This document shows positions 1 to 5,140 of a stretch of DNA of 5,140 nt, piece by piece. The position numbers were made by a program, and so were the translations under genes. The stretch is from Peptostreptococcaceae bacterium. Its GTDB lineage: Bacteria; Bacillota_A; Clostridia; Peptostreptococcales; Acidaminobacteraceae. Under the pieces are notes generated by a model. It made no database searches. It was not told the origin of the DNA and worked only from the letters and a program-made list of their open reading frames with translations. Location: positions 1 to 5,140 of the forward strand of contig JABXKX010000488.1 of NCBI GenBank assembly GCA_013619035.1. Reading direction: 5' to 3'. Every line of letters starts with the position of its first letter. Position 1 is the first letter of the stretch.

Positions 1-55
1 ACAAATACATATATATTTATCTTACACGATTAATTCTAAATTCATAAACTTGATT

Positions 56-85
56 TTGCAATTATTTATCAACATTGTCTAAAAT
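56..85 (+). promoter_or_regulatory. Candidate housekeeping-type promoter of the calcium-loop gene
   Basis: TTGCAA (56-61, 4 of 6 to TTGACA) and TAAAAT (80-85, 5 of 6 to TATAAT) are separated by 18 bases. Transcription would start near 92, giving a leader of about 65 bases. An alternative -35, TTGATT, lies at 50-55 but has only a poor -10 at the right distance. The region is AT-rich, so chance matches are likely. This is inference from motif matching only. Confidence 0.35.
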
Positions 86-143
86 CAGAATATTTTGTGT
101 TCTTTTACCGATAGAACTACTAGAACGGATGCTAATTTATAGT

Positions 144-153
144 AAAGGAGGTG
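144..153 (+). promoter_or_regulatory. Ribosome binding site that fixes the start of the calcium-loop protein
   Basis: AAAGGAGGTG is a near-perfect Shine-Dalgarno sequence, with 7 bases between GGAGG and the ATG at 159. It decides against the in-frame TTG at 75, which has no purine-rich tract in front of it. Confidence 0.9.
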
Positions 154-158
154 AAAAT

Positions 159-1136
159 ATGAAAGTGACAAGTTATAATATGGCTCAAACATCGATAAGT
201 GCCTATCAGAGACAAGAAATGACCACTTTTAAATCTGAATTTATTAAAGTTAAAAGACCCAGTCGAGAATCTATACATTTTGATGAAGTCCCGGAATCGG
301 ATAAGGAAAAAGAAAAGAATGTAGCTGAAACAAAAGCTAAAAATGAATTAATCGAATCTCTTATGGCTTACCTTGATCGCAGAGAATATAGTTTTAGAGA
401 GATACCATGTATAAAACCTAATGACGAAAAGGAGCATGAAGATGCTCCATCTGAGGTTCAGGAAATTGATTCTGAAGACTATTTAATTCCGACTATGCGA
501 CTCATTGAAGAGCATGAAGTATACGAAACTGAATCTATGCAGTTTACTTCTACTGGTCAAATAACTACAGACAATGGTCAGACTTTTGAATTCTCTTATG
601 ATTTAGAAATGAATCGTGAATTCTATCATAAAAATATTTCTGCGATACGACAAGGCATGATTGATCCACTCATTCTTAACTTGGACAACAAAGGCGTTTA
701 TTTCAGTGACAAAAAAATCCACATTGATTTGGATTTAGATGGAACTATTGATACTTTCAACATGGTAAATCAAGGTAATGGCTTTCTTGTCTTAGACAAA
801 AATAGTAATGGGAAAATCGATGATGGCAGCGAGTTATTCGGTCCACAAACCAATAATGGTTTTGAGGAGCTAAAAGCATATGATCAGGATAACAATCATT
901 GGATTGACGAGAATGATGTTATATTCAACAACCTAAAAGTTTGGACTCTTGATGACGATGGTAAGGAAACCTTAATCGACATTAAAGAAGCAGGTATAGG
1001 TGCTATATACCTTGGTAAAACTGATGGAAAGTTTGATTATAAGAACGGTGATAATACCATAGCCAGAATTACTGGTTCAAGTATTTATCTTCGTGAAGAC
1101 GGCAGTGCTAGTGCAATACATGAAATACAAGTATAA
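159..1136 (+). CDS. Conserved protein of unknown function with EF-hand-like calcium-binding loops
   Basis: The product has 325 residues. The ATG at 159 is chosen because AAAGGAGGTG lies 7 bases upstream (GGAGG at 147-151). An in-frame TTG at 75 would add 28 residues but has no ribosome binding site. The N-terminus is polar, with no signal peptide or membrane segment. Residues about 35-115 are very rich in Lys and Glu and probably flexible. A beta-type region (about 133-156, ending in MNREFY) leads to Asp-rich loops: D190/D192/D194-G-T-I-D198; D213-K-N-S-N-G-K-I-D followed by GSELFG (to 228); and D242-Q-D-N-N-H-W-I-D with D253. GIGAIYLG (279-286) closes the core. From memory this matches a widespread family of uncharacterised proteins in Proteobacteria and Clostridia, with the same order of blocks and a similar short N-terminal motif. 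Calcium binding is inferred from the loops. Role and location are unknown. It is monocistronic and convergent with the methyltransferase gene. Confidence 0.88.
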   Translation: MKVTSYNMAQTSISAYQRQEMTTFKSEFIKVKRPSRESIHFDEVPESDKEKEKNVAETKAKNELIESLMAYLDRREYSFREIPCIKPNDEKEHEDAPSEVQEIDSEDYLIPTMRLIEEHEVYETESMQFTSTGQITTDNGQTFEFSYDLEMNREFYHKNISAIRQGMIDPLILNLDNKGVYFSDKKIHIDLDLDGTIDTFNMVNQGNGFLVLDKNSNGKIDDGSELFGPQTNNGFEELKAYDQDNNHWIDENDVIFNNLKVWTLDDDGKETLIDIKEAGIGAIYLGKTDGKFDYKNGDNTIARITGSSIYLREDGSASAIHEIQV

Positions 1137-1140
1137 AAAT

Positions 1141-1173
1141 TAAGAATGTCTTCATTAGATGAAGGCATTCTTA
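1141..1173. terminator. Bidirectional intrinsic terminator between convergent genes
   Basis: A 15-bp stem (1141-1155 with 1159-1173, one G-U pair) encloses a 3-base loop, TAG. It starts 5 bases after the stop codon of the calcium-loop gene. On the plus strand it is followed by an interrupted T-rich run (TTATTATTTA includes the end of the stem). On the minus strand it is followed by A then TTTTT, the better U-tract. It can therefore end transcripts from both sides. For the minus-strand methyltransferase gene it lies about 110 bases past the stop codon. Confidence 0.85.
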
Positions 1174-1198
1174 TTATTTAAATCGGGCTAGTGTCATC

Positions 1199-1220
1199 AA
1201 AAGCTCCTCTGTTCAGGAGT
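1199..1220 (-). terminator. Weak candidate terminator of the repair/methyltransferase operon
   Basis: Read on the minus strand, CTCCT and AGGAG pair around a 6-base loop (stem 1204-1208 with 1215-1219, plus a possible G-U closing pair), followed by CTTTTG. It lies about 60 bases beyond the methyltransferase stop codon. The stem is short and the U-tract is only four bases, so it may be fortuitous. The hairpin at 1141-1173 could do the job instead. Confidence 0.35.
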
Positions 1221-1280
1221 CGTATTATATAATCTGTCACTTATGTTATATAAACAAATAATATTCTTAAATTACATCAG

Positions 1281-2078
1281 TTATTTTTTTCTTCCCATAC
1301 ATAAAATAATTGTATCTGACAAAGTAAATTCACCACCATATTTATTAATTATTTCTACTATTTCATCTAAAAAAATAGTTCTAATTTTACTTGGTATTAC
1401 CTTATGGTCTGAAAATGTACTGATTAATGTTGCATAGTCTTTCGCTTTAAAAGTTCTTGAACCACAATAAGTTTTATCGTATACATCAGTAAAGGCATAC
1501 TGTTTCAAAGCTTCTACTCTTAAGCTTAATAGCTTCTCTATTTCACTACTGATCCTCTCTGGATTTTGTTTTGATTTGTAATTACTAAAATACTCACCAT
1601 ATTTACTATAAACTTTTTGAAGTTCATCATGTATATGTCTATCTTCCTTAGCTGGTGACGGTTGAATTGAAAACCAAGCAAAGACCCCTCCACTTTTCAA
1701 TAACCTTAAAACTTTAGGTAGTCCAGTTTCTATTGGTATCCAATGAAATGCAGATGCTGAATAGATGAGATCATATGTATTGGCTTCAAGATTTATCTTT
1801 TCGAAATCTTGAATGATTATATTAAGATTACTATAATTTGAAAACTTTTCTCTCGAAAATTTCGCTAACTGGTCTCCAATTTCAATCGCTGTTACATGAC
1901 ATCCGGTTTCTAAAATTGGAGTTGAAGCTTGTCCAGTTCCAATACCAATCTCAAGAGCTTCCATATTGCTATCAAGTCTTGAGAAATCAATTAAATCATC
2001 AAATAGTTTATTTGAGTATGTTGGTCTGAATCTATCGTAGCTATCTGGATCGCTATTGAATGTTAATCGTAAGTCCAT
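1281..2078 (-). CDS. Class I SAM-dependent methyltransferase, substrate unknown
   Basis: The product has 265 residues and is soluble. It transfers a methyl group from S-adenosylmethionine to an acceptor that cannot be read from sequence. The N-terminal stretch S-Y-D-R-F-R-P-T-Y (13-21) is typical of one small-molecule-methyltransferase-like branch. Motif I is ALEIGIGTGQ (41-50), the SAM-binding glycine loop. E66 ends strand beta-2 (TAIEIG) and should bind the ribose hydroxyls. Q90-D91-F92 fits the adenine-contacting position. YDLIYSASAFHWI (102-114) is motif IV, and LLKSGGVFAWF is the strand after motif V. The C-terminal half is variable, as expected for substrate recognition. No DNA-methylase DPPY/NPPY motif is seen. 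The ATG at 2078 is chosen because GGGAGGT precedes it; a GTG four codons upstream (2090) would overlap that site. It is the second gene of a probable operon with the HEAT-repeat repair-like gene, 23 bases downstream of it. Confidence 0.9.
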   Translation of the reverse strand: MDLRLTFNSDPDSYDRFRPTYSNKLFDDLIDFSRLDSNMEALEIGIGTGQASTPILETGCHVTAIEIGDQLAKFSREKFSNYSNLNIIIQDFEKINLEANTYDLIYSASAFHWIPIETGLPKVLRLLKSGGVFAWFSIQPSPAKEDRHIHDELQKVYSKYGEYFSNYKSKQNPERISSEIEKLLSLRVEALKQYAFTDVYDKTYCGSRTFKAKDYATLISTFSDHKVIPSKIRTIFLDEIVEIINKYGGEFTLSDTIILCMGRKK

Positions 2079-2081
2079 TTT

Positions 2082-2088
2082 ACCTCCC
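2082..2088 (-). promoter_or_regulatory. Ribosome binding site that fixes the methyltransferase start
   Basis: On the minus strand GGGAGGT precedes the ATG at 2078, with 4 bases between GGAGG and the ATG. That is rather short, but the match is strong. Starting at the in-frame GTG (2090) would place this site inside the coding region, so the ATG is preferred. The site lies in the 23-base gap after the upstream gene, which supports translation of both genes from one mRNA. Confidence 0.75.
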
Positions 2089-2101
2089 ACATATTGTACT
2101 C

Positions 2102-2935
2102 TTAAATATAATCACTTCGATTATATCTTTTATTTTTATATTTATATTGATCAACGCCTAAAAGATCCATAACTCTTATAGGTTCTTCAATCACTAAATT
2201 CCTGCATGCTCTGTGGGCAATCCATTTCGAATTTTCATTTCCAGATGATAGGAGCTCTTCTACAATCTCTAGAATCAACTCAGGTTGTTTTCTGGATAAA
2301 TCGCTTAAATTATTTCCTACCGAAGTACGTGGATATTGATCTGTTTCTTCAAATAATACTCTTAGAACTTTTAATGAATAGTCAGGTGTATCATTTATCC
2401 ATTTATTCTCTGTTACCGGTCTAAGAGCCTCACTTGCATAACGTCTTCGATTAGGATTATCTGATACAGCTAATGAATATAAGAATTCTTGAATCCGCTT
2501 GGGATGCGCTTTTGTTACTTTTCTAATGTACATTTGCGCAAACTCTCTTACTTCCCATATTTCATGAGTAGAGGCGTGGTAAAAATATGGTAGAGCTTTC
2601 TCTACATCTATAATGCCAATATGCGAAATGATTCCAAGACCTATACATTTGGTTCTAAATGTGGGCATGTTTTCATAAATCAAAACTGCAATTTCCATTG
2701 TTTCAAATTCAGAACTCTCCAACCACTTATACAAGTCTTTTGCAAATGTTTTAACGACATATGTAATACCATAGGATATGCGTTTTTTATCAGGAATGGC
2801 TTTATGAAGGGCTATGATAATTTTTTCTAAACAGTCATCAATCGCTGTATAATTATCGGTTTTTAAAAGCGGTGCTAGCTCATTTAAAATACTATCATTC
2901 ATAATATCCAATGCATTTTGCTCAACAATTGCCAT
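2102..2935 (-). CDS. HEAT-like-repeat protein of the DNA alkylation repair (AlkC/AlkD-like) family
   Basis: The product has 277 residues and is almost wholly alpha-helical, with no signal peptide or membrane segment. Family-type blocks are visible: IWEVREFA (126-133), NPNRRRYASEALRPV (160-174), PRTSVGNNLSDLSRKQPEL (202-220) and WIAHRACRNL (238-247) followed by MDLLGV. These match the remembered pattern of AlkC/AlkD relatives (RR-ASE-RP, SV-N-L-D---K--P, W--RHA-R-L). Characterised members are DNA glycosylases that wrap damaged DNA in a HEAT-like superhelix and remove N3- or N7-alkylpurines. Function here is inferred from family only, and glycosylase activity is not certain because many relatives are untested. 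The extra C-terminal domain of some AlkC proteins is absent; instead the protein ends in a short Lys/Arg/Tyr-rich tail (264-277). The ATG at 2935 has AAGGAG at 2945-2950, 9 bases away. It is the first gene of a probable operon with the methyltransferase. Confidence 0.8.
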   Translation of the reverse strand: MAIVEQNALDIMNDSILNELAPLLKTDNYTAIDDCLEKIIIALHKAIPDKKRISYGITYVVKTFAKDLYKWLESSEFETMEIAVLIYENMPTFRTKCIGLGIISHIGIIDVEKALPYFYHASTHEIWEVREFAQMYIRKVTKAHPKRIQEFLYSLAVSDNPNRRRYASEALRPVTENKWINDTPDYSLKVLRVLFEETDQYPRTSVGNNLSDLSRKQPELILEIVEELLSSGNENSKWIAHRACRNLVIEEPIRVMDLLGVDQYKYKNKRYNRSDYI

Positions 2936-3053
2936 ATTGAAATTCTCCTTTTTACTATTATTCTTAGACTATAAACTCTTTAAGATATCTATATGAGAAA
3001 AGACCTTATACAGAAAATCATCACTCACCTTACTATACTACATCTACTAACAT
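2936..3053 (-). promoter_or_regulatory. Promoter region of the repair/methyltransferase operon, elements not resolved
   Basis: This 118-base AT-rich stretch lies between the kinase terminator hairpin and the repair-like gene, so it must hold the operon's own promoter if the hairpin terminates. AAGGAG (2945-2950) is the ribosome binding site. Several -10-like hexamers occur on the minus strand (TATAGT, TATAAG, TATAGA), but none has a convincing TTGACA-like partner at 16-18 bases. An 8-base palindrome, AGATATCT, lies at 2983-2990. No clear operator or riboswitch is seen. Confidence 0.4.
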
Positions 3054-3094
3054 AAAAACTCCAGTTCGCAGATTTTATTCATACGAACTGGAGT
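3054..3094 (-). terminator. Intrinsic terminator downstream of the sensor kinase gene
   Basis: A perfect 11-bp inverted repeat (ACTCCAGTTCG at 3058-3068 with CGAACTGGAGT at 3084-3094) encloses a 15-base loop. Read on the minus strand it ends in a run of five T (complement of 3054-3058, the first T being part of the stem), about 77 bases after the kinase stop codon. The orientation fits termination of the kinase transcript before the repair-like gene. The loop is larger than usual for a terminator, so an operator or processing site is an alternative. On the plus strand it lacks a T-tract. Confidence 0.65.
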
Positions 3095-3170
3095 ATTAAA
3101 CATAGTTTTAATTGACTGTAATTGAAGCTTTTAATTCTGTTTTGGACACTATTGAATCGTTACTTTATCT

Positions 3171-5078
3171 CTACTTGGGGATAACAATATTCACCTTAAT
3201 ACCTTCACTGACAGTCTTATCAAATGTGATCTCGCCATTAAGAATATTTTTAACAATATAATAGACTTTAGTAAGACCCATTCCAGCGCTTTCTGCACCC
3301 ATTGACTTTTTAAACAAAGGTTCAAATACGTAGTCTAGTTCTTCTTGGTTCATGCCTACACCGTTATCAGAATAGGTTAATACAATCTCATTATCAAGTT
3401 CAGAAACCTCTATCATCACTTCAAGTAAATCACTGATGCTACAGCCATGTTTGAACGAGTTATCTAATAGATTTTTAATCACTTCTTGAATGGCTCCATG
3501 TGCACTAATAATACTAATTTGTTCGTCACAAGAAATTTTAAGGTCATATGAAGGACAATTAAAAACTTCTTTACAATTCTCTTTAGCTTGAATAAGTTCT
3601 TGGTATATATAGACCTCTTTTTTTTCGCGCCATTGAAATTCTAGTGGTGATTCTCTTAAATAACCAATAATTTCATCTGATTTTTTTAATTGATCTTCTA
3701 ATATCCTCATACTCTCATTGACTATTTCTAAGTAGGATTCAACATGTTCTCTCTTCATAATGTCATCATTTAACTTTTCTCTAAATTTAGAAGTCTTATT
3801 ATTAAGAAATGTCGATGTTGTAAGACATACACCAAGTGGTGTATTGAGCTCGTGAGAGATCCTGACACCAACCCTAGCCAAAGCAGATATTTTTTCGCTC
3901 TCGATAAGTTTCTCTTGTGTATATTTTAACTCCTGAACCGCACTCTTGAGTTTATCATTGGTTGTTGTTAACTCTTGGTTTGCAATTGATAATTCAGTTG
4001 TTCTTTCTTGAACTTGTTCTTCTAAAAACTCATGTGCATCATTTAAGGCTTCCATCATTTTCACAAAGGCATCTTGTATTAAGCCATATTCATCTTTTCT
4101 ATTTTTCTTAAATCGTGGCATGCCTCTTTTCTTTTGAATACCCTCTATAACACGTACAATTTCATTAATTGGCGCCATAAAATAATTTGAAAGTGCAATA
4201 CTCACCATAACTAGACAAAAGATAGTAATGCCTAAAATCACCATTAACCACTCTTTAATCTCATCAATCTCTTTTAAAGCAAATTTAACTGGTGTTTGAA
4301 CCAACACCCCCCAACCCATCTCTTTCATACTGGCATAAGCTACAAGTCTTTCTTCTTCCTTATAAATATATCTACCAATCCCACTACTTCCTGACAACAC
4401 TGCTTTTACAGGCTCTAAATCTGAAATATCCAATATACTATCGATGTATTCTTCGTTTGGATGTATAATTATCTTCCCGTTTTTATCAACGATAAAAGCA
4501 TATCCTGCTTTTTCATAGTTATAAGTTGTTATAAAATAATCTACCTTCGTTAAATCTATACTTGCACCTAAAACGCCAATGATCTCTTCAGTGTCGTATA
4601 TAGGTACTGCAACAACAGTTATCGGTTTACCTGTACTTCTTGAAACAACTACATCAGAAATGTAAATTTGACCCGAGATAGCCATTTGGAAGTAGTCTCG
4701 GTCAGCTCTACTGCCTAAAGTATCTAGATGTGAGGTTTTATAATACTGCATTCCCTCCTTATCCATCAAATAAATCTGAGCGATGGAGGGGTTTTCATTT
4801 ACTATTTGTTTTAATAAGTTATCTGTTTTTTTTATATCAAAATGCCGAACTTCATCAACATTAGATAAAGTCACCATACTATCCTTTAAACCAGAAAAGA
4901 ACAGATCAAATGACTCTGCTAATATCTTTGCAGCATCTATATTTTGTGCATAAACACGTTGCTCTATATCGTCTTGTACCCTTCCTATAATGATTATATT
5001 AATCGCAACAACAATCAGTATCATCATAGAAAAAAATATCAGTAATGTTTTTATTCTAAAACTTCTATACCATTTCAT
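3171..5078 (-). CDS. Membrane sensor histidine kinase with extracellular double-Cache-like sensor and HAMP domain
   Basis: The product has 635 residues. Membrane segment 1 spans about 11-33. An extracellular sensor (about 34-276) looks like a double Cache domain: DRDYFQMAISGQ (126-137) with KPITVVAVPIYD in the first lobe, and AGYAFIVDKNGKIIIHP (191-207) in the second. Such domains bind small ligands, for example amino or organic acids; the ligand here is unknown. Membrane segment 2 (about 278-300) leads to HAMP (about 301-350) and a Glu/Gln/Thr-rich coiled coil (about 350-395). The phospho-acceptor box is RISHELNTPLG with H409. The ATPase domain shows an N-box (N536, N540), G1 DNGVG (571-575), F-box FEPLF (585-589) and G2 AGMGL (598-602), so it should be active. 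A long helical insertion (about 425-475) after the H-box is typical of the kinase group with INTPLG-type H-boxes. The ATG at 5078 has AAGGAG (5084-5089) 5 bases away. No response regulator is nearby in the window. Confidence 0.95.
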   Translation of the reverse strand: MKWYRSFRIKTLLIFFSMMILIVVAINIIIIGRVQDDIEQRVYAQNIDAAKILAESFDLFFSGLKDSMVTLSNVDEVRHFDIKKTDNLLKQIVNENPSIAQIYLMDKEGMQYYKTSHLDTLGSRADRDYFQMAISGQIYISDVVVSRSTGKPITVVAVPIYDTEEIIGVLGASIDLTKVDYFITTYNYEKAGYAFIVDKNGKIIIHPNEEYIDSILDISDLEPVKAVLSGSSGIGRYIYKEEERLVAYASMKEMGWGVLVQTPVKFALKEIDEIKEWLMVILGITIFCLVMVSIALSNYFMAPINEIVRVIEGIQKKRGMPRFKKNRKDEYGLIQDAFVKMMEALNDAHEFLEEQVQERTTELSIANQELTTTNDKLKSAVQELKYTQEKLIESEKISALARVGVRISHELNTPLGVCLTTSTFLNNKTSKFREKLNDDIMKREHVESYLEIVNESMRILEDQLKKSDEIIGYLRESPLEFQWREKKEVYIYQELIQAKENCKEVFNCPSYDLKISCDEQISIISAHGAIQEVIKNLLDNSFKHGCSISDLLEVMIEVSELDNEIVLTYSDNGVGMNQEELDYVFEPLFKKSMGAESAGMGLTKVYYIVKNILNGEITFDKTVSEGIKVNIVIPK

Positions 5079-5102
5079 ATACTCTCCTTCGCCTTACTGA
5101 TA

Positions 5103-5132
5103 TATATGCCCATTTTGTGATATCATAATCAA
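5103..5132 (-). promoter_or_regulatory. Candidate promoter of the sensor kinase gene
   Basis: On the minus strand TTGATT (5127-5132, 4 of 6 to the -35 consensus) and CATATA (5103-5108) lie 18 bases apart, about 25 bases before the start codon. A palindrome, TGATATCA (5118-5125), sits in the spacer and could be an operator. The window ends just beyond, so an upstream gene and co-transcription cannot be ruled out. This is motif matching in AT-rich DNA only. Confidence 0.3.
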
Positions 5133-5140
5133 CATTTATG

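Noticed and set aside
75..158. N-terminal extension of the calcium-loop protein from a TTG codon, with a short hydrophobic stretch that could suggest a signal peptide
   Set aside because: The TTG has no ribosome binding site, whereas an excellent one precedes the ATG at 159 and itself lies inside this stretch. The hydrophobic residues are leader sequence read in frame, not a real signal peptide.
159..1136. The calcium-loop protein as a cellulosomal dockerin protein or RTX toxin
   Set aside because: There is no paired 22-residue dockerin repeat, no GGxGxDxxx nonapeptide array, and no signal peptide or C-terminal secretion signal that I can recognise.
1225..1253. Two copies of TTATATAA 13 bases apart in the convergent intergenic gap
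   Set aside because: Short, self-complementary AT-only words are expected by chance in DNA this AT-rich, and the position past two stop codons gives no regulatory reason for them.
1243..1437. Small plus-strand open frame of 64 codons overlapping the methyltransferase 3' end
   Set aside because: It is largely antisense to the well-supported methyltransferase gene and has no ribosome binding site before its start; its composition is that of a shadow frame.
1838..2029. Plus-strand open frame of 63 codons inside the methyltransferase gene
   Set aside because: It is entirely antisense to the SAM-binding region, which has clear motifs; no ribosome binding site or recognisable product.
1281..2078. 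The methyltransferase as part of a restriction-modification or phage-defence system
   Set aside because: It has no DPPY/NPPY-type motif or target-recognition features of DNA methylases, and no nuclease or specificity gene is adjacent. Its N-terminal region fits small-molecule methyltransferases better.
2206..2830. Two plus-strand open frames (72 and 69 codons) inside the repair-like gene
   Set aside because: Both are antisense to conserved HEAT-like blocks and resemble no known protein; Cys/Phe/Leu-rich shadow translations.

Overview
The window is strongly AT-rich, has good GGAGG-type ribosome binding sites, and its proteins look like those of low-GC Gram-positive bacteria. The best guess is an anaerobic Clostridia-type Firmicute. 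This rests on base composition, ribosome binding sites and protein style; there is no rRNA or other marker gene to place it more exactly. No mobile element, CRISPR array, tRNA or rRNA is visible.

Layout. (1) Bases 1-158 are the leader of a plus-strand gene (159-1136). It encodes a 325-residue protein of unknown function whose C-terminal half carries several Asp/Asn-rich, EF-hand-like calcium-binding loops. (2) A strong hairpin at 1141-1173 follows it and can terminate transcription in both directions. (3) On the minus strand, two genes read leftward as a probable two-gene operon with a 23-base gap. First comes a HEAT-like-repeat protein of the DNA alkylation repair (AlkC/AlkD-like) family (2102-2935), then a class I SAM-dependent methyltransferase (1281-2078). 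(4) A 235-base intergenic stretch holds an 11-bp inverted repeat that looks like the terminator of the next gene. (5) The right-hand third (3171-5078, minus strand) is one large membrane sensor histidine kinase: membrane segment, extracellular double-Cache-like sensor, second membrane segment, HAMP, coiled coil, HELNTP phospho-acceptor box and HATPase domain. Its promoter region runs to the right edge of the window.

How the genes relate. The kinase probably senses a small extracellular ligand, but no response regulator is present, so its partner lies outside the window or is unlinked. The alkylation-repair-like protein and the methyltransferase are probably co-transcribed. Whether they act on a common substrate is unknown. 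The calcium-binding-type protein is convergent with that pair and looks like an independent unit. Three of the four genes are ordinary, recognisable families. The least understood items are the calcium-loop protein and the function of the repair-like/methyltransferase pair. I see no convincing evidence of a wholly new system here.
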